Assembly: GCA_964370815.1 (NCBI GenBank)
Contig: CAYJKQ010000006.1
Location: forward strand, 1 to 64,000
Direction: 5' to 3'
DNA: 64,000 nucleotides
DNA from: UBA12087 sp964370815
GTDB lineage: Bacteria > Chloroflexota > Anaerolineae > Anaerolineales > Villigracilaceae
The notes below the pieces were generated by a model. That model was not told where the DNA came from. It made no database searches and saw only the letters and a list, made by a program, of their open reading frames with translations. How positions within the stretch are numbered: the stretch's first letter is position 1; each line of letters begins with the position of its first letter. Positions 34,293-43,979 of this stretch are shown piece after piece. Made by a program: the position numbers and the translations under genes.

Positions 34293-35999
34293 TCACGCTT
34301 TCCAGATCTTAAAGTCTTTGAGAATGGAACCGCCAATAAACTCACGAATTATTGAATTATCGGGTATCAGGTCAGTATCAATGGGTTCGAACCATTCCAG
34401 AAAAGCCAACAGCCGCTTGGCCTCAATATATTCTTGCTTTCCAAAGGGAACCTGGCGCAGCAAAGGCTCAGCCAGGCGCACCATTGCAGATAATTCGTAA
34501 ACCAGAGCTGAATTGAACATCACATCCGCATTTTCCTGGTAAGGGAAAATATTGCGCCCTTCCCCTCGTCCAACGGATTCCCAACGCTGAATGGTTTGAG
34601 CTGCTGAATAACCGCGCTGATTGGCATCCCGCACGATCCTTCGTACCAGGCGAGTATCCGTGGTGGAAACCCGGTTGTGTCTGTCCAGGTTGATCTGGGT
34701 AAGGCAGGAAACATAAACGCGATAAGCCTGTTGTGCAAGTGATGCTGGAATAAGACGCGGGTTCAACCCGTGTATTCCTTCCAGGATGATGATCTGGTCT
34801 TTGCGAAGTTGAACCACATCCCCCAGTTCCTGAAGTCCTTCTCTAAAATTGAAGCGTGGGAGCTGGACTTCTCTTCCGGCCACAAGCAACTTTAAATGTT
34901 CAGCCAATTGATCCAGATCTAATGTTTCGAGGGCTTCAAAATCGCTTAGTCCTTTTTCATCTCTTGGGCTTTTATCCCGGTCAACGAAGTAATTATCCAA
35001 TTCCAATGTATATGGGGATTTTCCCAGCGCCAGAAGTTGTACCATCAGGCGCCGTGCAAAAGTGGTTTTTCCGGATGAAGATGGTCCCGATATCAGGATC
35101 AATCGGATCTGACCTGATAAGTTTGTGATCTGCCTGGCAATGGAGGCAATGTTTTGCTCATGCAGCGCTTCAGACACCAGGATCACTTCCCGTGTGCGCC
35201 CGGTACAGATGGCATCGTTGAGGGCACCAACATTGTCTATCCCCAGACGTTCAAGCCACTCACTATACTGACGAAAGGTGGACAGCAATTTGGGATACTC
35301 AGGCATTGGAAGTAAACTGGTTGGATTACTTCGTTGCGGGAAACGCAGGGTAAAGCCACCATTGGCTTTTAATAATTCAAACCATTCCAAGTATCCAGTG
35401 CTTGGTACCATATATCCGTGATGATAATCCAGGTGACCAACCAGTTTATAAAGTGTTACATAATCTTTATGGCGGTGTGCCAACAATCGCACTTTATCCG
35501 GGTAGTTATGTTTTTTAAAGTGTGCAACCGCCTCCTCAAGTGGATACTCCAATCGTTCAAAAGGCAGATCATCCTTGACCAATCGGTGCATTTTCTCTTC
35601 CAGCGCATCCATTTCCTTCTGGTCAAGAGGTGGTCGCCCTTTGACATGGCAGTAATACCCACCTGACGCAACTGAATGATCGATCAGCAACCACCCTTCT
35701 GGAAAAAGTGCTGAGAAAGCCACTTCCAGCAGAAAGGTGAGCGAACGACGATATATACGTGCCCCATCCGCATCCGCCATTGTCACAGCTGATAATTTTG
35801 ATTCAATCACGACCGGATAGTTCAACTCACGCAACTCACCATTCGTAATGGCACCTACAGCCGGAGCTGGTAGTTTATTTTTCACCATCAGTAAGAATTC
35901 GCCGACGGTACTACCGCGTGGACCCGACAATACCTGTCCGTCCGGGAGGTGAACTTCAACCAGCGATCTCGGTTCAATAATTTCGATTTTCGTTTTCAT
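34293..35999 (-). CDS. TGS/ThrRS-SAD-like protein fused to uridine-kinase/PRK domain
   Basis: 568 residues. N-terminal TGS domain (1-65; 'VEVHLPDGQVLSGPRGSTVGEF'), then a tRNA-synthetase second-additional-domain-like region (~66-270; 'FLLEVAFSALFPEG', 'HRLVKDDLPFERLEYPLEEA'). The C-terminal half is a uridine-kinase/phosphoribulokinase domain with Walker A 'ISGPSSSGKTTFARRL' and 'LELDNYFVDRD', and 'IILEGIHGLNP' as the Walker B strand. These 'nucleoside kinase' proteins are widespread in anaerobes; the substrate is not established here. It overlaps the upstream gene by 4 nt (ATGA), so they are translationally coupled. Confidence 0.85.
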   Translation of the reverse strand: MKTKIEIIEPRSLVEVHLPDGQVLSGPRGSTVGEFLLMVKNKLPAPAVGAITNGELRELNYPVVIESKLSAVTMADADGARIYRRSLTFLLEVAFSALFPEGWLLIDHSVASGGYYCHVKGRPPLDQKEMDALEEKMHRLVKDDLPFERLEYPLEEAVAHFKKHNYPDKVRLLAHRHKDYVTLYKLVGHLDYHHGYMVPSTGYLEWFELLKANGGFTLRFPQRSNPTSLLPMPEYPKLLSTFRQYSEWLERLGIDNVGALNDAICTGRTREVILVSEALHEQNIASIARQITNLSGQIRLILISGPSSSGKTTFARRLMVQLLALGKSPYTLELDNYFVDRDKSPRDEKGLSDFEALETLDLDQLAEHLKLLVAGREVQLPRFNFREGLQELGDVVQLRKDQIIILEGIHGLNPRLIPASLAQQAYRVYVSCLTQINLDRHNRVSTTDTRLVRRIVRDANQRGYSAAQTIQRWESVGRGEGRNIFPYQENADVMFNSALVYELSAMVRLAEPLLRQVPFGKQEYIEAKRLLAFLEWFEPIDTDLIPDNSIIREFIGGSILKDFKIWKA

Positions 36000-37069
36000 A
36001 TCAATGCCAGTAACTTCTCCGGTTGCTTAGAATAATTGCTGATAGACTGTCTGCCATGCACCAGATCCAGCAGCGTATCATTTAATAACCTGTTGATCGG
36101 GGTTGGAATACCCGTTCTCTCTCCGGCACGAACAACGGCACCATTCAGGTAATCCACTTCAGTTTTCTTTCGCCCAGAATGAAGGTCAATATGGAAGGAT
36201 GGCATTTTCGCACCGCGACCACCACCAACCATTTTGACCAAAATTGGTCGGATCACAGAATCTGGCAGAATTCTGGTCGCCCGAACGAGCAGACGCACTG
36301 GAACCTTGGGAAGATCCACAGGATGGATGCCCTGGATTGACATCACTCTCAATGTTTCACGGAACATTCCCATCTCCATCGCGTACAAACCCGGGTGCCT
36401 GAAAATTTCAGCAGGAGTCATATCCAGAATAGCAGACGAGGCTGCTCCCAACAGGTTGGTCAACAACTTGGACCATTTCATATCAGCTGCGTTTCTGAAC
36501 AATCCTGAGTTTAAATAGGACTCATTCATGGCTGATACAAGGCGTTCAGCCAGCTTATTCAAAACAGGGTCAGCTCCGATCGCAATACCAATTCCGCGCA
36601 ACCGTTCCAGGATGATATTTCCCGCTGAAAGTTTGCCTATCGAGGAGGTGAGGGTTCCAGTCATTACTTTTTCAGCTCCCAGAACCTCCGCTAATCTAAT
36701 TTCATTTTCCACACCGTTTTGCAGGCAAAGAACCGGTGGCATCTGCGAAACATAAGGTTTCATGGTTTCCAAAGCAGATACAGTATCAAATGACTTCAAA
36801 GCAAAAATTGCAGCATCGAATGGTCCTTTCTGCAGGGCTTCATCCAGGTTTGAAACGATCTTGAACCTGGATGGTGGCAGGTTGAAAGGTTGATGAGTAT
36901 TCCGGCGCTTATCCAGGCTTAATTCCAGGCTCAAGCCTCGCTTCTGAAGTTCTTCCACGACTGGAGGTTGCTCAATAAAAACAACTGTATGCCCGGATAG
37001 CGCCAGTGACCCTCCCACATAGGTACCGATAGCTCCTGCGCCAAAAGTTAGAACGGAGATTTTTTCCAA
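35996..37069 (-). CDS. ketopantoate reductase family (ApbA/PanE-like) protein
   Basis: 357 residues, longer than typical PanE (~300). Rossmann start 'VLTFGAGAIGTYVGGSLALSGHTVVFIE' (GxGxxG), 'KSFDTVSALETMKPYVSQMP', 'LQNGVENEIRLAEVLG', and a C-terminal helical domain with conserved 'KWSKLLTNLLGAASSAIL' (catalytic Lys) and 'KTEVDYLNGAVVRAGERTGI'. PanE reduces 2-dehydropantoate to pantoate for CoA synthesis; paralogues act on other 2-oxo acids. With coaBC in the same window a pantothenate role is possible but not proven. Confidence 0.82.
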   Translation of the reverse strand: MEKISVLTFGAGAIGTYVGGSLALSGHTVVFIEQPPVVEELQKRGLSLELSLDKRRNTHQPFNLPPSRFKIVSNLDEALQKGPFDAAIFALKSFDTVSALETMKPYVSQMPPVLCLQNGVENEIRLAEVLGAEKVMTGTLTSSIGKLSAGNIILERLRGIGIAIGADPVLNKLAERLVSAMNESYLNSGLFRNAADMKWSKLLTNLLGAASSAILDMTPAEIFRHPGLYAMEMGMFRETLRVMSIQGIHPVDLPKVPVRLLVRATRILPDSVIRPILVKMVGGGRGAKMPSFHIDLHSGRKKTEVDYLNGAVVRAGERTGIPTPINRLLNDTLLDLVHGRQSISNYSKQPEKLLALI

Positions 37070-37167
37070 TTAATCTGCCTCCAATAAAGAGTTGTCAGAA
37101 AATATCAGCTTACAAGGGACACTGACAGGTTTAATTGAGTAAAACAAATACACCTGAAACAGTGTAA

Positions 37168-37818
37168 CTAATTAAATTTTCTGCCGGTTTTCCAGTGGGA
37201 ATGATCGTTAATGGTATCAACCTGCCAACGGTGCTCATTCGGATAATAAATAAATACTGCAAAACCTGTATTTTCAAAACGAAAACGTGTTCCTGAATAA
37301 TTCGCCTGGGGCGTGATCCCCATAATGCTGTACATGACCTGGTTAAGCAACCCGCCATGTGAAACCACCAGGTATTGACCCGGTTGTCGGCTGAGTAAAT
37401 TATGCAGCGCCTGCCCAGCCCGCAGGTACAATTCCCAATCTCCCTCACCAGTTCCAGCGAAAGGCTGGTATATATTCGAAAAATCTGGTTGAGGGTACTT
37501 TTTCCGGCCTTCATCAAACTTCAATCCAGCCAGGCTGCCATTATCTCTTTCCATCCATAATGGATCAAATTCTATGGGAGCTTTTACTGCAGATGCCACG
37601 ATCTCGGCTGTCTGTCGCGCCCGCGATAACGGGCTTGCCAGAATCAGGTCAAATTTAACTCTCTCATCCACCCAACGTTCAGCCAAAGCCTGCGACTGGG
37701 AAAGACCGATCTCATTCAGAGGAAAATCAGACTGACCCTGGAAATAACCATCTGCATTTCCAACCGACTCGCCGTGACGCAAAAAAGTGATCGCATAAAC
37801 AGGTTTATTGGCTTTCAT
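37168..37818 (-). CDS. histidine phosphatase family protein (phosphoglycerate-mutase-like)
   Basis: 216 residues. Phospho-His in 'TFLRHGESVGNADG' (RHG), 'SPLSRARQTAEIV' (second Arg), and the second His in 'YLVVSHGGLLNQ'. 'PLNEIGLSQSQA' is the usual 'LT..G..QA' block. It is probably a broad-specificity phosphatase rather than a glycolytic mutase. The C-terminal '..TGFAVFIYYPN' matches cobalamin-phosphatase/phosphatase PhoE-like relatives. No clear ribosome site; 98 nt downstream the PanE-like gene starts. Confidence 0.85.
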   Translation of the reverse strand: MKANKPVYAITFLRHGESVGNADGYFQGQSDFPLNEIGLSQSQALAERWVDERVKFDLILASPLSRARQTAEIVASAVKAPIEFDPLWMERDNGSLAGLKFDEGRKKYPQPDFSNIYQPFAGTGEGDWELYLRAGQALHNLLSRQPGQYLVVSHGGLLNQVMYSIMGITPQANYSGTRFRFENTGFAVFIYYPNEHRWQVDTINDHSHWKTGRKFN

Positions 37819-37981
37819 AAGACGGTTATTGTACCAGAATCTATGTACAGATTGGTTGCCAGGGTTTATTCGAAATCCTTACCACGGTCAACAAAACTAA
37901 ACCAGATTGCTGACTATATATCACCAATATTGCTGAGGCAGTAATGGCATTTGTGACAGGCAAGCTGGTGGATCGGATCGA

Positions 37982-38012
37982 TCTCATCCAATAACAATTT
38001 TATTGGATGAGA
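37982..38012. repeat. perfect 13-bp inverted repeat between glpD and phosphatase genes
   Basis: TCTCATCCAATAA (37982-37994) pairs with TTATTGGATGAGA (38000-38012) around a 5-nt loop. No T-run on either strand. The rest of 37819-38092 shows no gene. Confidence 0.6.
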
Positions 38013-38092
38013 ATAATGGAGCTTTCCTCCCAATTCTCTGGATCAGCCAGGATTTGCGATCTTTCTTGACCTAACACACGAAGCTTTAATAA

Positions 38093-39784
38093 TCAAGATC
38101 CCTTATGCTCAAATTCCACTCCATGTGAATCCTTCAGAATTGCTAACGCTCGTTTGACCTCTGCATTTTTCTGACCTGTATTCCAATTCAGCCCGGCACC
38201 TACAGAGTCGGCCAACTCTTCGATCAATGGCAGGCTTAATTCACCCAGGAAAGCCAACAGGGTACGGCGTAGCAGCAGGTCATCCAGGTGCAGGATCTTC
38301 TCATTTTGTACCATGTGCAGGATCTCCCGGTGGGAGAAAGTTGGCCAGGCAACAATGGGAGCATCCTTCTCCATTTTCATAAAGGCTGCCACCTGTCTGG
38401 CATGTGTGCCATAACGTCTGAATAAAACCTCCACCTGCTTGCGCTTGAACCCAGTTGTTTTTTCAAAATCATCCAGCCATTTTTGGATCTCTCTCTTGCT
38501 GCGTGGATAATCGCGTCCTCCACCGATCGGCAGGCTGGCAGTTCCCTTTTTACGGGATAACCCCAGAAAAGCCAGGGTTCTGTCTGTCACCTGCTCTGAG
38601 AAAGCCCGGTAGCTCGTCCATTTGCCTCCCACCAGGGAATAGACCGGGAGCTCTGAAAGCTTATCCTCCTGGATATGGTGGTTACGCGTGATCTGACCTG
38701 CATTCCTGACCTGAGTCTGAGCCAGGGGGCGGACACCTGAAAAGCGGAATATGATCTGGGAAGGATCCACCTTGATATTCGGAAACACGCGCTCAAGCAT
38801 CCCCAGGAAGTAATCAATCTCAGCCTGGGTACAGCGCGCCTCGTCCGGGTCATCAATTGGCAGGTCTGAAGTGCCAATCAAAACTTTATCCAGCAAGGGG
38901 AAGATCAGCACGATACGACCATCATTATTTTCAAAAAAGATCTCATGGTCTCCAATAACCCGGTGCAATTCGGGGTGATCCAACACCAGGTGCGAACCTT
39001 TGGTGCCACCAATATATCTGGTGGAGAGTCCCAGGCGCTGGTTGGCAAGATCGATCCACGGACCGGTCGCATTGATAATGAGCCGAGGTGATACTTCATA
39101 AACATCACCATTTATTTCATCTTTCAACTTTACGATCTTCCCATTCACACCCTGCAAAGAGACATAATTTAGCGCATATGCATGCTCACCTTCGGCCTCA
39201 CCCTCCAGCAACAATTCGAGTGCAAAGCGTTCAGGTGAGAGAATCGAACCGTCATAATATGTCGCCACGTAACGGATATCGGTATTTAACCCGGGGAATT
39301 CAGCTATTGCCTTCTTCTTCCCGATAAAGCGATGGGGTGGAACTGTCTTTTGGGAACGCGTGAATGCATCATAAAAGATCAAGCCTATTTTTATGACCAG
39401 AGCACCACGCTCAGAAGGTTTTTCCAGCCAACCCAGAAATTTTAGCGGGGCGTTCAATAAACCGGAAAAAACCTTAAAAATGGGGATGGCTGTCGCCAAA
39501 GGGCGTACCATGTGCGGGGCGTTTTCAATCATGCGATTGCGTTCCTGTACTGCCTCGCGTACCAGCTGGAATTCACCATTTTCCAGGTATCGAATACCGC
39601 CATGCGCCATATGCGAGGAGGCTGCTGAGGCACCGGAACAAAAATCCGCCCTATCCACCAGCAACACATTAACTCCGTTGAGCGCAAGATCACGGAATGT
39701 GCCAATACCGTTGATCCCACCACCGACAACCAGAACATCTGGCGGCTGTGTTTCAAGAGAGGCGAGTTTTTCATTTCTATTCAT
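38093..39784 (-). CDS. glpD: aerobic-type glycerol-3-phosphate dehydrogenase (FAD)
   Basis: 563 residues from the ATG at 39784, preceded by AAAGG at 8 nt; the upstream in-frame start lacks one. FAD-binding 'DVLVVGGGINGIGTFRDLAL' near the N-terminus, 'SGASAASSHMAHGGIRYLENGEF' (family signature), 'INATGPWIDLANQ' and 'YSLVGGKWTSYRAFSEQ'. C-terminal helical cap with 'RYGTHARQVAAF'. It oxidises glycerol-3-phosphate to DHAP and passes electrons to quinone. Lies downstream of glpK with a 307-nt gap that may contain its own promoter. Confidence 0.93.
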   Translation of the reverse strand: MNRNEKLASLETQPPDVLVVGGGINGIGTFRDLALNGVNVLLVDRADFCSGASAASSHMAHGGIRYLENGEFQLVREAVQERNRMIENAPHMVRPLATAIPIFKVFSGLLNAPLKFLGWLEKPSERGALVIKIGLIFYDAFTRSQKTVPPHRFIGKKKAIAEFPGLNTDIRYVATYYDGSILSPERFALELLLEGEAEGEHAYALNYVSLQGVNGKIVKLKDEINGDVYEVSPRLIINATGPWIDLANQRLGLSTRYIGGTKGSHLVLDHPELHRVIGDHEIFFENNDGRIVLIFPLLDKVLIGTSDLPIDDPDEARCTQAEIDYFLGMLERVFPNIKVDPSQIIFRFSGVRPLAQTQVRNAGQITRNHHIQEDKLSELPVYSLVGGKWTSYRAFSEQVTDRTLAFLGLSRKKGTASLPIGGGRDYPRSKREIQKWLDDFEKTTGFKRKQVEVLFRRYGTHARQVAAFMKMEKDAPIVAWPTFSHREILHMVQNEKILHLDDLLLRRTLLAFLGELSLPLIEELADSVGAGLNWNTGQKNAEVKRALAILKDSHGVEFEHKGS

Positions 39785-40091
39785 ATAAATACCTTTTGAT
39801 AATATAACAATCAATCCTGGACGCATTTCTAACTTTTACTATTCTTTTCCAAACCAAAAATATTTAAACCTGTATTTTTTTGACTAATATCGTATCTTAG
39901 AGGATTCGCGCGCTTTCTAATGTCGTTAGGATTCATTTTTTATTGAGGTTCATCGTGCAGGATGAATCACTTCCCATTCTTTTAGTAATGGGGGAATAAA
40001 ATGACTCGCCGGAGAACATAATGCAATCTTAGTCAATTTGAATGGTAAATTTCCATTTCAGCTTTCTTAAGGATCACCGCGCGATGTAATC
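39785..40091. other. glpK-glpD intergenic gap, no gene recognised
   Basis: A 307-nt AT-rich stretch between two same-strand genes. I see no open frame with a ribosome site, no glpF and no clear terminator. It may hold the glpD promoter on the minus strand near 39860-39900, but no hexamer pair is convincing. Confidence 0.4.
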
Positions 40092-41573
40092 TTATTCAAC
40101 CCAATCAAATGTACGGCTGACAGCTTTTTTCCAACCCGTATAAAGTTTTTCCCTTCGTTCCGGCTTCATATCCGGCACCCATTGTTTGTCCAGACCCCAA
40201 TTCTGGCGCATTTCATCAAAATTCTGCCAGAAACCTACAGCCAATCCAGCTGCATATGCTGCACCGAGCGCGGTTGTTTCTGCAACTTTGGGGCGGATGA
40301 CCGGAACATCCAGGATATCCGCCTGGAACTGCATGAGTAGTTCGTTATGGACCATGCCGCCGTCCACCTTCAGGCGGGTCAGCTTTACACCGGAATCTTT
40401 ATTCATGGCATCCAGCACCTCCCGTGTTTGGTAAGCAGTAGCTTCCAGCACAGCCCGGGCAATGTGGTTGCGATTGATATACCTTGTTAATCCAAGAATT
40501 GCACCACGAGCTTCACTGCGCCAATAAGGCGCAAACAATCCTGAAAAGGCAGGGACGAAATAAATACCACCACTGTCTTCCACTCCCTTTGCCAGACTTT
40601 CAATATCAGATGATCTCTCGATCATCTTCATATTATCCCGCAGCCATTGAACCAGCGCGCCAGTTATCGCAACGGAACCTTCCAAAGCATAAACAGCCGC
40701 TTGATCCCCGATCTTGTAACCCAAGGTGGTCAGCAATCCGCTTGCGCTTGCCACAGGTTCAAGACCGGTATTCAGCAACATGAAACAACCTGTCCCATAG
40801 GTATTTTTGGCTTCACCCGGATTAAAACAAACCTGCCCGAACAAGGCAGCCTGTTGGTCGCCCAGGTCCCCTGATACCGGGATACCCTCAAACAATCCCC
40901 GGGCAGTTGCATAGACTTCGGATGAAGACCGGATCTCAGGTAATAAACTGGCAGGTATATCCAGTAATTTCAGGATCTCATCATCCCAGGTCAGTGTTTT
41001 CAGATCCATCAGCATAGTGCGGGAGGCATTGGTAACATCGGTGATGTGTACACCTGTCAGATTCCAGATGAGCCAGGTGTCAATGTTCCCAAATAGAAGT
41101 TCCCCATTCTCAGCCTTGCGGCGGGCGGCGGGCACATTATCCAGCAACCATTTTACCTTTGGTCCAGAAAAATAAGTCGCCAGTGGCAATCCAGTTCGTG
41201 ACCGAAAACGATCCTGCCCTCCTTCTATTGCCAGGTTGGTACAGATTTCATCAGTACGCGTATCCTGCCAGACGATGGCATTATGGATCGGCTTTCCACT
41301 GGCTTTTTCCCACACCACAGTTGTTTCCCGTTGATTGGTGATGCCGATGGCTGCCAGGTCGCCGGGTTGAAGTCCGCTTTTTTTCAAAGCGCTCTTCATC
41401 ACTTCCCGGGTTCTCTCCCAAATTTCAATGGGGTCATGCTCCACCCAGCCAGGTTTTGGATAGATCTGTTGGTGTTCCTTTTGGTCAAAGGCTATGATCT
41501 TTCCATCATGGTCAAAGATAATAAAACGGGTACTGGTTGTGCCCTGGTCTATGGCTCCGATGTATTTTGGCAT
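40092..41573 (-). CDS. glpK: glycerol kinase
   Basis: 493 residues from the ATG at 41573, with GGAGG 6 nt upstream. FGGY kinase: 'YIGAIDQGTTSTRFIIFDHDG' (ATPase phosphate-1), 'ITNQRETTVVWEKASGKPIHNAIVWQDTRT', 'GLPLATYFSGPKVKWLLD', 'SGDLGDQQAALFGQ', 'GTGCFMLLNTG' and 'LKVDGGMVHNELLMQFQADI'. It phosphorylates glycerol to glycerol-3-phosphate for GlpD. It follows fmt by 21 nt, so probably both are one transcript, an unusual pairing. Confidence 0.96.
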   Translation of the reverse strand: MPKYIGAIDQGTTSTRFIIFDHDGKIIAFDQKEHQQIYPKPGWVEHDPIEIWERTREVMKSALKKSGLQPGDLAAIGITNQRETTVVWEKASGKPIHNAIVWQDTRTDEICTNLAIEGGQDRFRSRTGLPLATYFSGPKVKWLLDNVPAARRKAENGELLFGNIDTWLIWNLTGVHITDVTNASRTMLMDLKTLTWDDEILKLLDIPASLLPEIRSSSEVYATARGLFEGIPVSGDLGDQQAALFGQVCFNPGEAKNTYGTGCFMLLNTGLEPVASASGLLTTLGYKIGDQAAVYALEGSVAITGALVQWLRDNMKMIERSSDIESLAKGVEDSGGIYFVPAFSGLFAPYWRSEARGAILGLTRYINRNHIARAVLEATAYQTREVLDAMNKDSGVKLTRLKVDGGMVHNELLMQFQADILDVPVIRPKVAETTALGAAYAAGLAVGFWQNFDEMRQNWGLDKQWVPDMKPERREKLYTGWKKAVSRTFDWVE

Positions 41574-41594
41574 ACAGACCTCCATGGTTTTTTA

Positions 41595-42518
41595 TCAGGA
41601 ATCCAACCAGTTTCTGGCTCCACGCAAGAACGACTTTCCGGGCATGTTTCTCCGGCCTGAAGGTTGCACTTCATCCAGTACCAGGGTTCCATCACTTGTG
41701 GAGATGGCTGGCTTTCCATCTATTATGCTGCGTCTTCCAGGTTGAGATCCTCCCGCCTGGTTGTGAGCAGCATTTACTTTTATTGGCAGTTCCTTCATTA
41801 AGAAATAAGTTCCCGGCCAAGGGTTAAATGCCCGTATTCTTCTCGCAAGAATTTCAGCTGGTTGGCAAAAATCCAGCAATCCATCTTCTTTCTTGAGCAT
41901 GGGAGCGTAACTGGCATGAGCTGCATCCTGTGGTTGAGGTCTGATTTTCCCATTCAGGTAACCCGGCAGGGTGTCCACCAGCAGTTCCCCACCCAAAGTT
42001 GCCAGCTTTTCGAGAAGTATTCCCCCCGTATCCTGCGGGTCGATCGCGATGCTGCTCTGACTGATGATGGGACCAGTATCCACCCCTGCATCAAGCTTCA
42101 TGATGCTGACCCCTGTTTGTATGTCCCCAGCCAGGATACAAGCCTGGATGGGGGCAGCCCCGCGCCAGCGTGGTAACAGGGATGCGTGGATATTGACACA
42201 CCCAAATGGAGCCAGCCTCAGTACATCCTGGCGCAGGATCTGCCCAAAAGCTGCCACGATGATCACGTCCGGATTCCAGTTTGATAAGTGTTGAAACACC
42301 TCCGGGTGACTGATTTTCCCCGTCTGAAGGATGGGTAATCCCAAATCCAGCGCAGCCACCTTAACCGCAGGCGCTGATAACATCCGTCCTCTTCCAGCTG
42401 GTCTGTCGGGCTGGGTGACAACTCCCACTATCGGATACTTTCCAGCCAGCATTTTCAAAGCTGGAACAGCGAAATCCGGCGAACCCATAAAAATAATTCG
42501 AGGCTGAATATCCTTCAT
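41595..42518 (-). CDS. fmt: methionyl-tRNA formyltransferase
   Basis: 307 residues from the ATG at 42518; a longer frame reaches into the divergent gene but has no support. 'IIFMGSPDFAVPALKML' at the start, 'VTQPDRPAGRGRMLSAPAVK', formyl-donor site 'VNIHASLLPRWRGAAPIQ' and the catalytic Asp region 'MKLDAGVDTGPIISQ'. The C-terminal tRNA-binding domain is a little short. It formylates Met-tRNA for initiation, matching the peptide deformylase at 55325. Predicted leaderless (TAGAAT 7 nt upstream). Confidence 0.95.
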   Translation of the reverse strand: MKDIQPRIIFMGSPDFAVPALKMLAGKYPIVGVVTQPDRPAGRGRMLSAPAVKVAALDLGLPILQTGKISHPEVFQHLSNWNPDVIIVAAFGQILRQDVLRLAPFGCVNIHASLLPRWRGAAPIQACILAGDIQTGVSIMKLDAGVDTGPIISQSSIAIDPQDTGGILLEKLATLGGELLVDTLPGYLNGKIRPQPQDAAHASYAPMLKKEDGLLDFCQPAEILARRIRAFNPWPGTYFLMKELPIKVNAAHNQAGGSQPGRRSIIDGKPAISTSDGTLVLDEVQPSGRRNMPGKSFLRGARNWLDS

Positions 42519-42525
42519 CACCTTG

Positions 42526-42531
42526 ATTCTA
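42526..42531 (-). promoter_or_regulatory. extended -10 box (TGC-TAGAAT) 7 nt before the fmt start
   Basis: On the minus strand TAGAAT preceded by TGC, 7 nt before the ATG at 42518. The AAGG inside this gap is too close to act as a normal ribosome site. Diverges from the plus-strand TATAAT at 42563. Confidence 0.6.
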
Positions 42532-42562
42532 GCACAACTCATGCGAGAGACATAATTCGGGC

Positions 42563-42568
42563 TATAAT
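42563..42568 (+). promoter_or_regulatory. -10 box (TATAAT) of the metallophosphoesterase gene
   Basis: TATAAT, with the expected +1 near 42575, where an ATG opens an 11-codon frame (42575-42610) that overlaps the TTG start of the main gene at 42604. Divergent from the fmt promoter. Confidence 0.55.
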
Positions 42569-42603
42569 TGATGGATGGAAATTCGCTTACCCGGAGGGTC
42601 GGC

Positions 42604-43977
42604 TTGCTAATTATTGTCAGCGATCTGCACCTGGTGGATGGAACTTCAGGGAAACCGATCACACCCGGGGCTTTTAAACTTTTTTCCAACCGGATCAATG
42701 AACTTGCCACCAGTGCATCATGGCGCAGCGATCTTACCTATCACCCTCTGGAAAGCATTGACATCCTACTATTGGGAGACATCCTCGACCCACTTCATTC
42801 AACACAATGGTTCGATGAAACACCGGATCAACCGAATTATGTACGTCCCTGGACAAATAATCATTCGCCTGATTTTGCTGCCAAAATTTCACAAATCACG
42901 ACCACTATTTTGCAGCATAATGCCGACTCCATCAAAATACTGCGATCCCTTTCAGAAGGAAAGGTCATTCAGGTCATGCCTGCTGACAAGCAGGGTGGCA
43001 TGGCTCACGATACGCATGAGCGCGTCCCTGTGCCTGTCCGTATCCATTACATGGTTGGGAACCATGATTGGTATTATCACCTCCCAGGTCCGCAATTCGA
43101 TAGCATCCGGGCAGAGATCGTAACAGCATTGGGACTTTGCAACCCGATGACTCCTTTCCCGCATGAAGCCCATGAATCCGAAACCCTTCAAAACCTATTT
43201 GATCGTTATCGAGTCTATGCACAACATGGAGATCTGTACGATCCTTTAAATTTCGATACCAAACTGGGGCGCAATGCTTCCTCACTGGGGGACGCCCTAA
43301 CTATCGAAATGATCAACCGATTTCCGGTGGAAGTGAAGCGCCGCCTGGGTGAAACTCTCTCGCCGGAACTTGTTGAAAGTATGCATGAATTGTTCAATGT
43401 CCGACCAACCCTGGCGACTCCTCTCTGGGTCAGTGGTCAGTTACGAAAAAACATGGTCCCACAAAAAGAGCAAAAGAAGATCAAAGACATCTGGGATGAA
43501 TTGGGGGCGGAATTCCTCGACCTGGATATCGTCCGTGATTCAAATAAGCGCTTCAAATTCGATATCGTGGATGCCATGCAACTTCTCTTGCAGCTGACCA
43601 AGCGAACATCTTTTAAAACCATCGACGATATTGTGTTCTGGATACGCGAGAAATTTATGGCTGGAAATATTACTTTTGCCCATAACGCCCTCAAAGAGGC
43701 AGCTTTCCTTGATCGCTCCGCCGAGTTCATCATCTATGGACATACCCATCACCATGAGATCGTCCCATTGGATTCTTATCCGGTCGTTAAAAAAAGACCC
43801 ACCAACCAGATCTACTTCAACACCGGCACCTGGCATACCTATTTCGATCTGGCAGTTTACAAACCCAGGCAGCAAAAATTCATCTCCTATCAAGTTCTAT
43901 CTTATGTAACTTTTTTCAGGGATGATCAGCGTGGTGGGCGTCGTTTCGAAGCCTGGTCAGGGTCCTTCTCGGAGTAA
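42604..43977 (+). CDS. calcineurin-like metallophosphoesterase
   Basis: 457 residues from TTG 42604, chosen because GGAGGG lies 5 nt upstream and the protein then starts right at the first metal motif ('LLIIVSDLHLVDG'). Full set of motifs: 'SDLH', 'LLLGDILDP' (GD), 'VGNHDWYYH' (GNHD), 'AQHGDLYDP' (GH) and 'YGHTHHHEI' (GHxH). Much longer than a single-domain phosphatase: an insertion of ~150 residues (about 215-370) is rich in helix. Substrate unknown. Confidence 0.88.
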   Translation: MLIIVSDLHLVDGTSGKPITPGAFKLFSNRINELATSASWRSDLTYHPLESIDILLLGDILDPLHSTQWFDETPDQPNYVRPWTNNHSPDFAAKISQITTTILQHNADSIKILRSLSEGKVIQVMPADKQGGMAHDTHERVPVPVRIHYMVGNHDWYYHLPGPQFDSIRAEIVTALGLCNPMTPFPHEAHESETLQNLFDRYRVYAQHGDLYDPLNFDTKLGRNASSLGDALTIEMINRFPVEVKRRLGETLSPELVESMHELFNVRPTLATPLWVSGQLRKNMVPQKEQKKIKDIWDELGAEFLDLDIVRDSNKRFKFDIVDAMQLLLQLTKRTSFKTIDDIVFWIREKFMAGNITFAHNALKEAAFLDRSAEFIIYGHTHHHEIVPLDSYPVVKKRPTNQIYFNTGTWHTYFDLAVYKPRQQKFISYQVLSYVTFFRDDQRGGRRFEAWSGSFSE

Positions 43978-43979
43978 AC

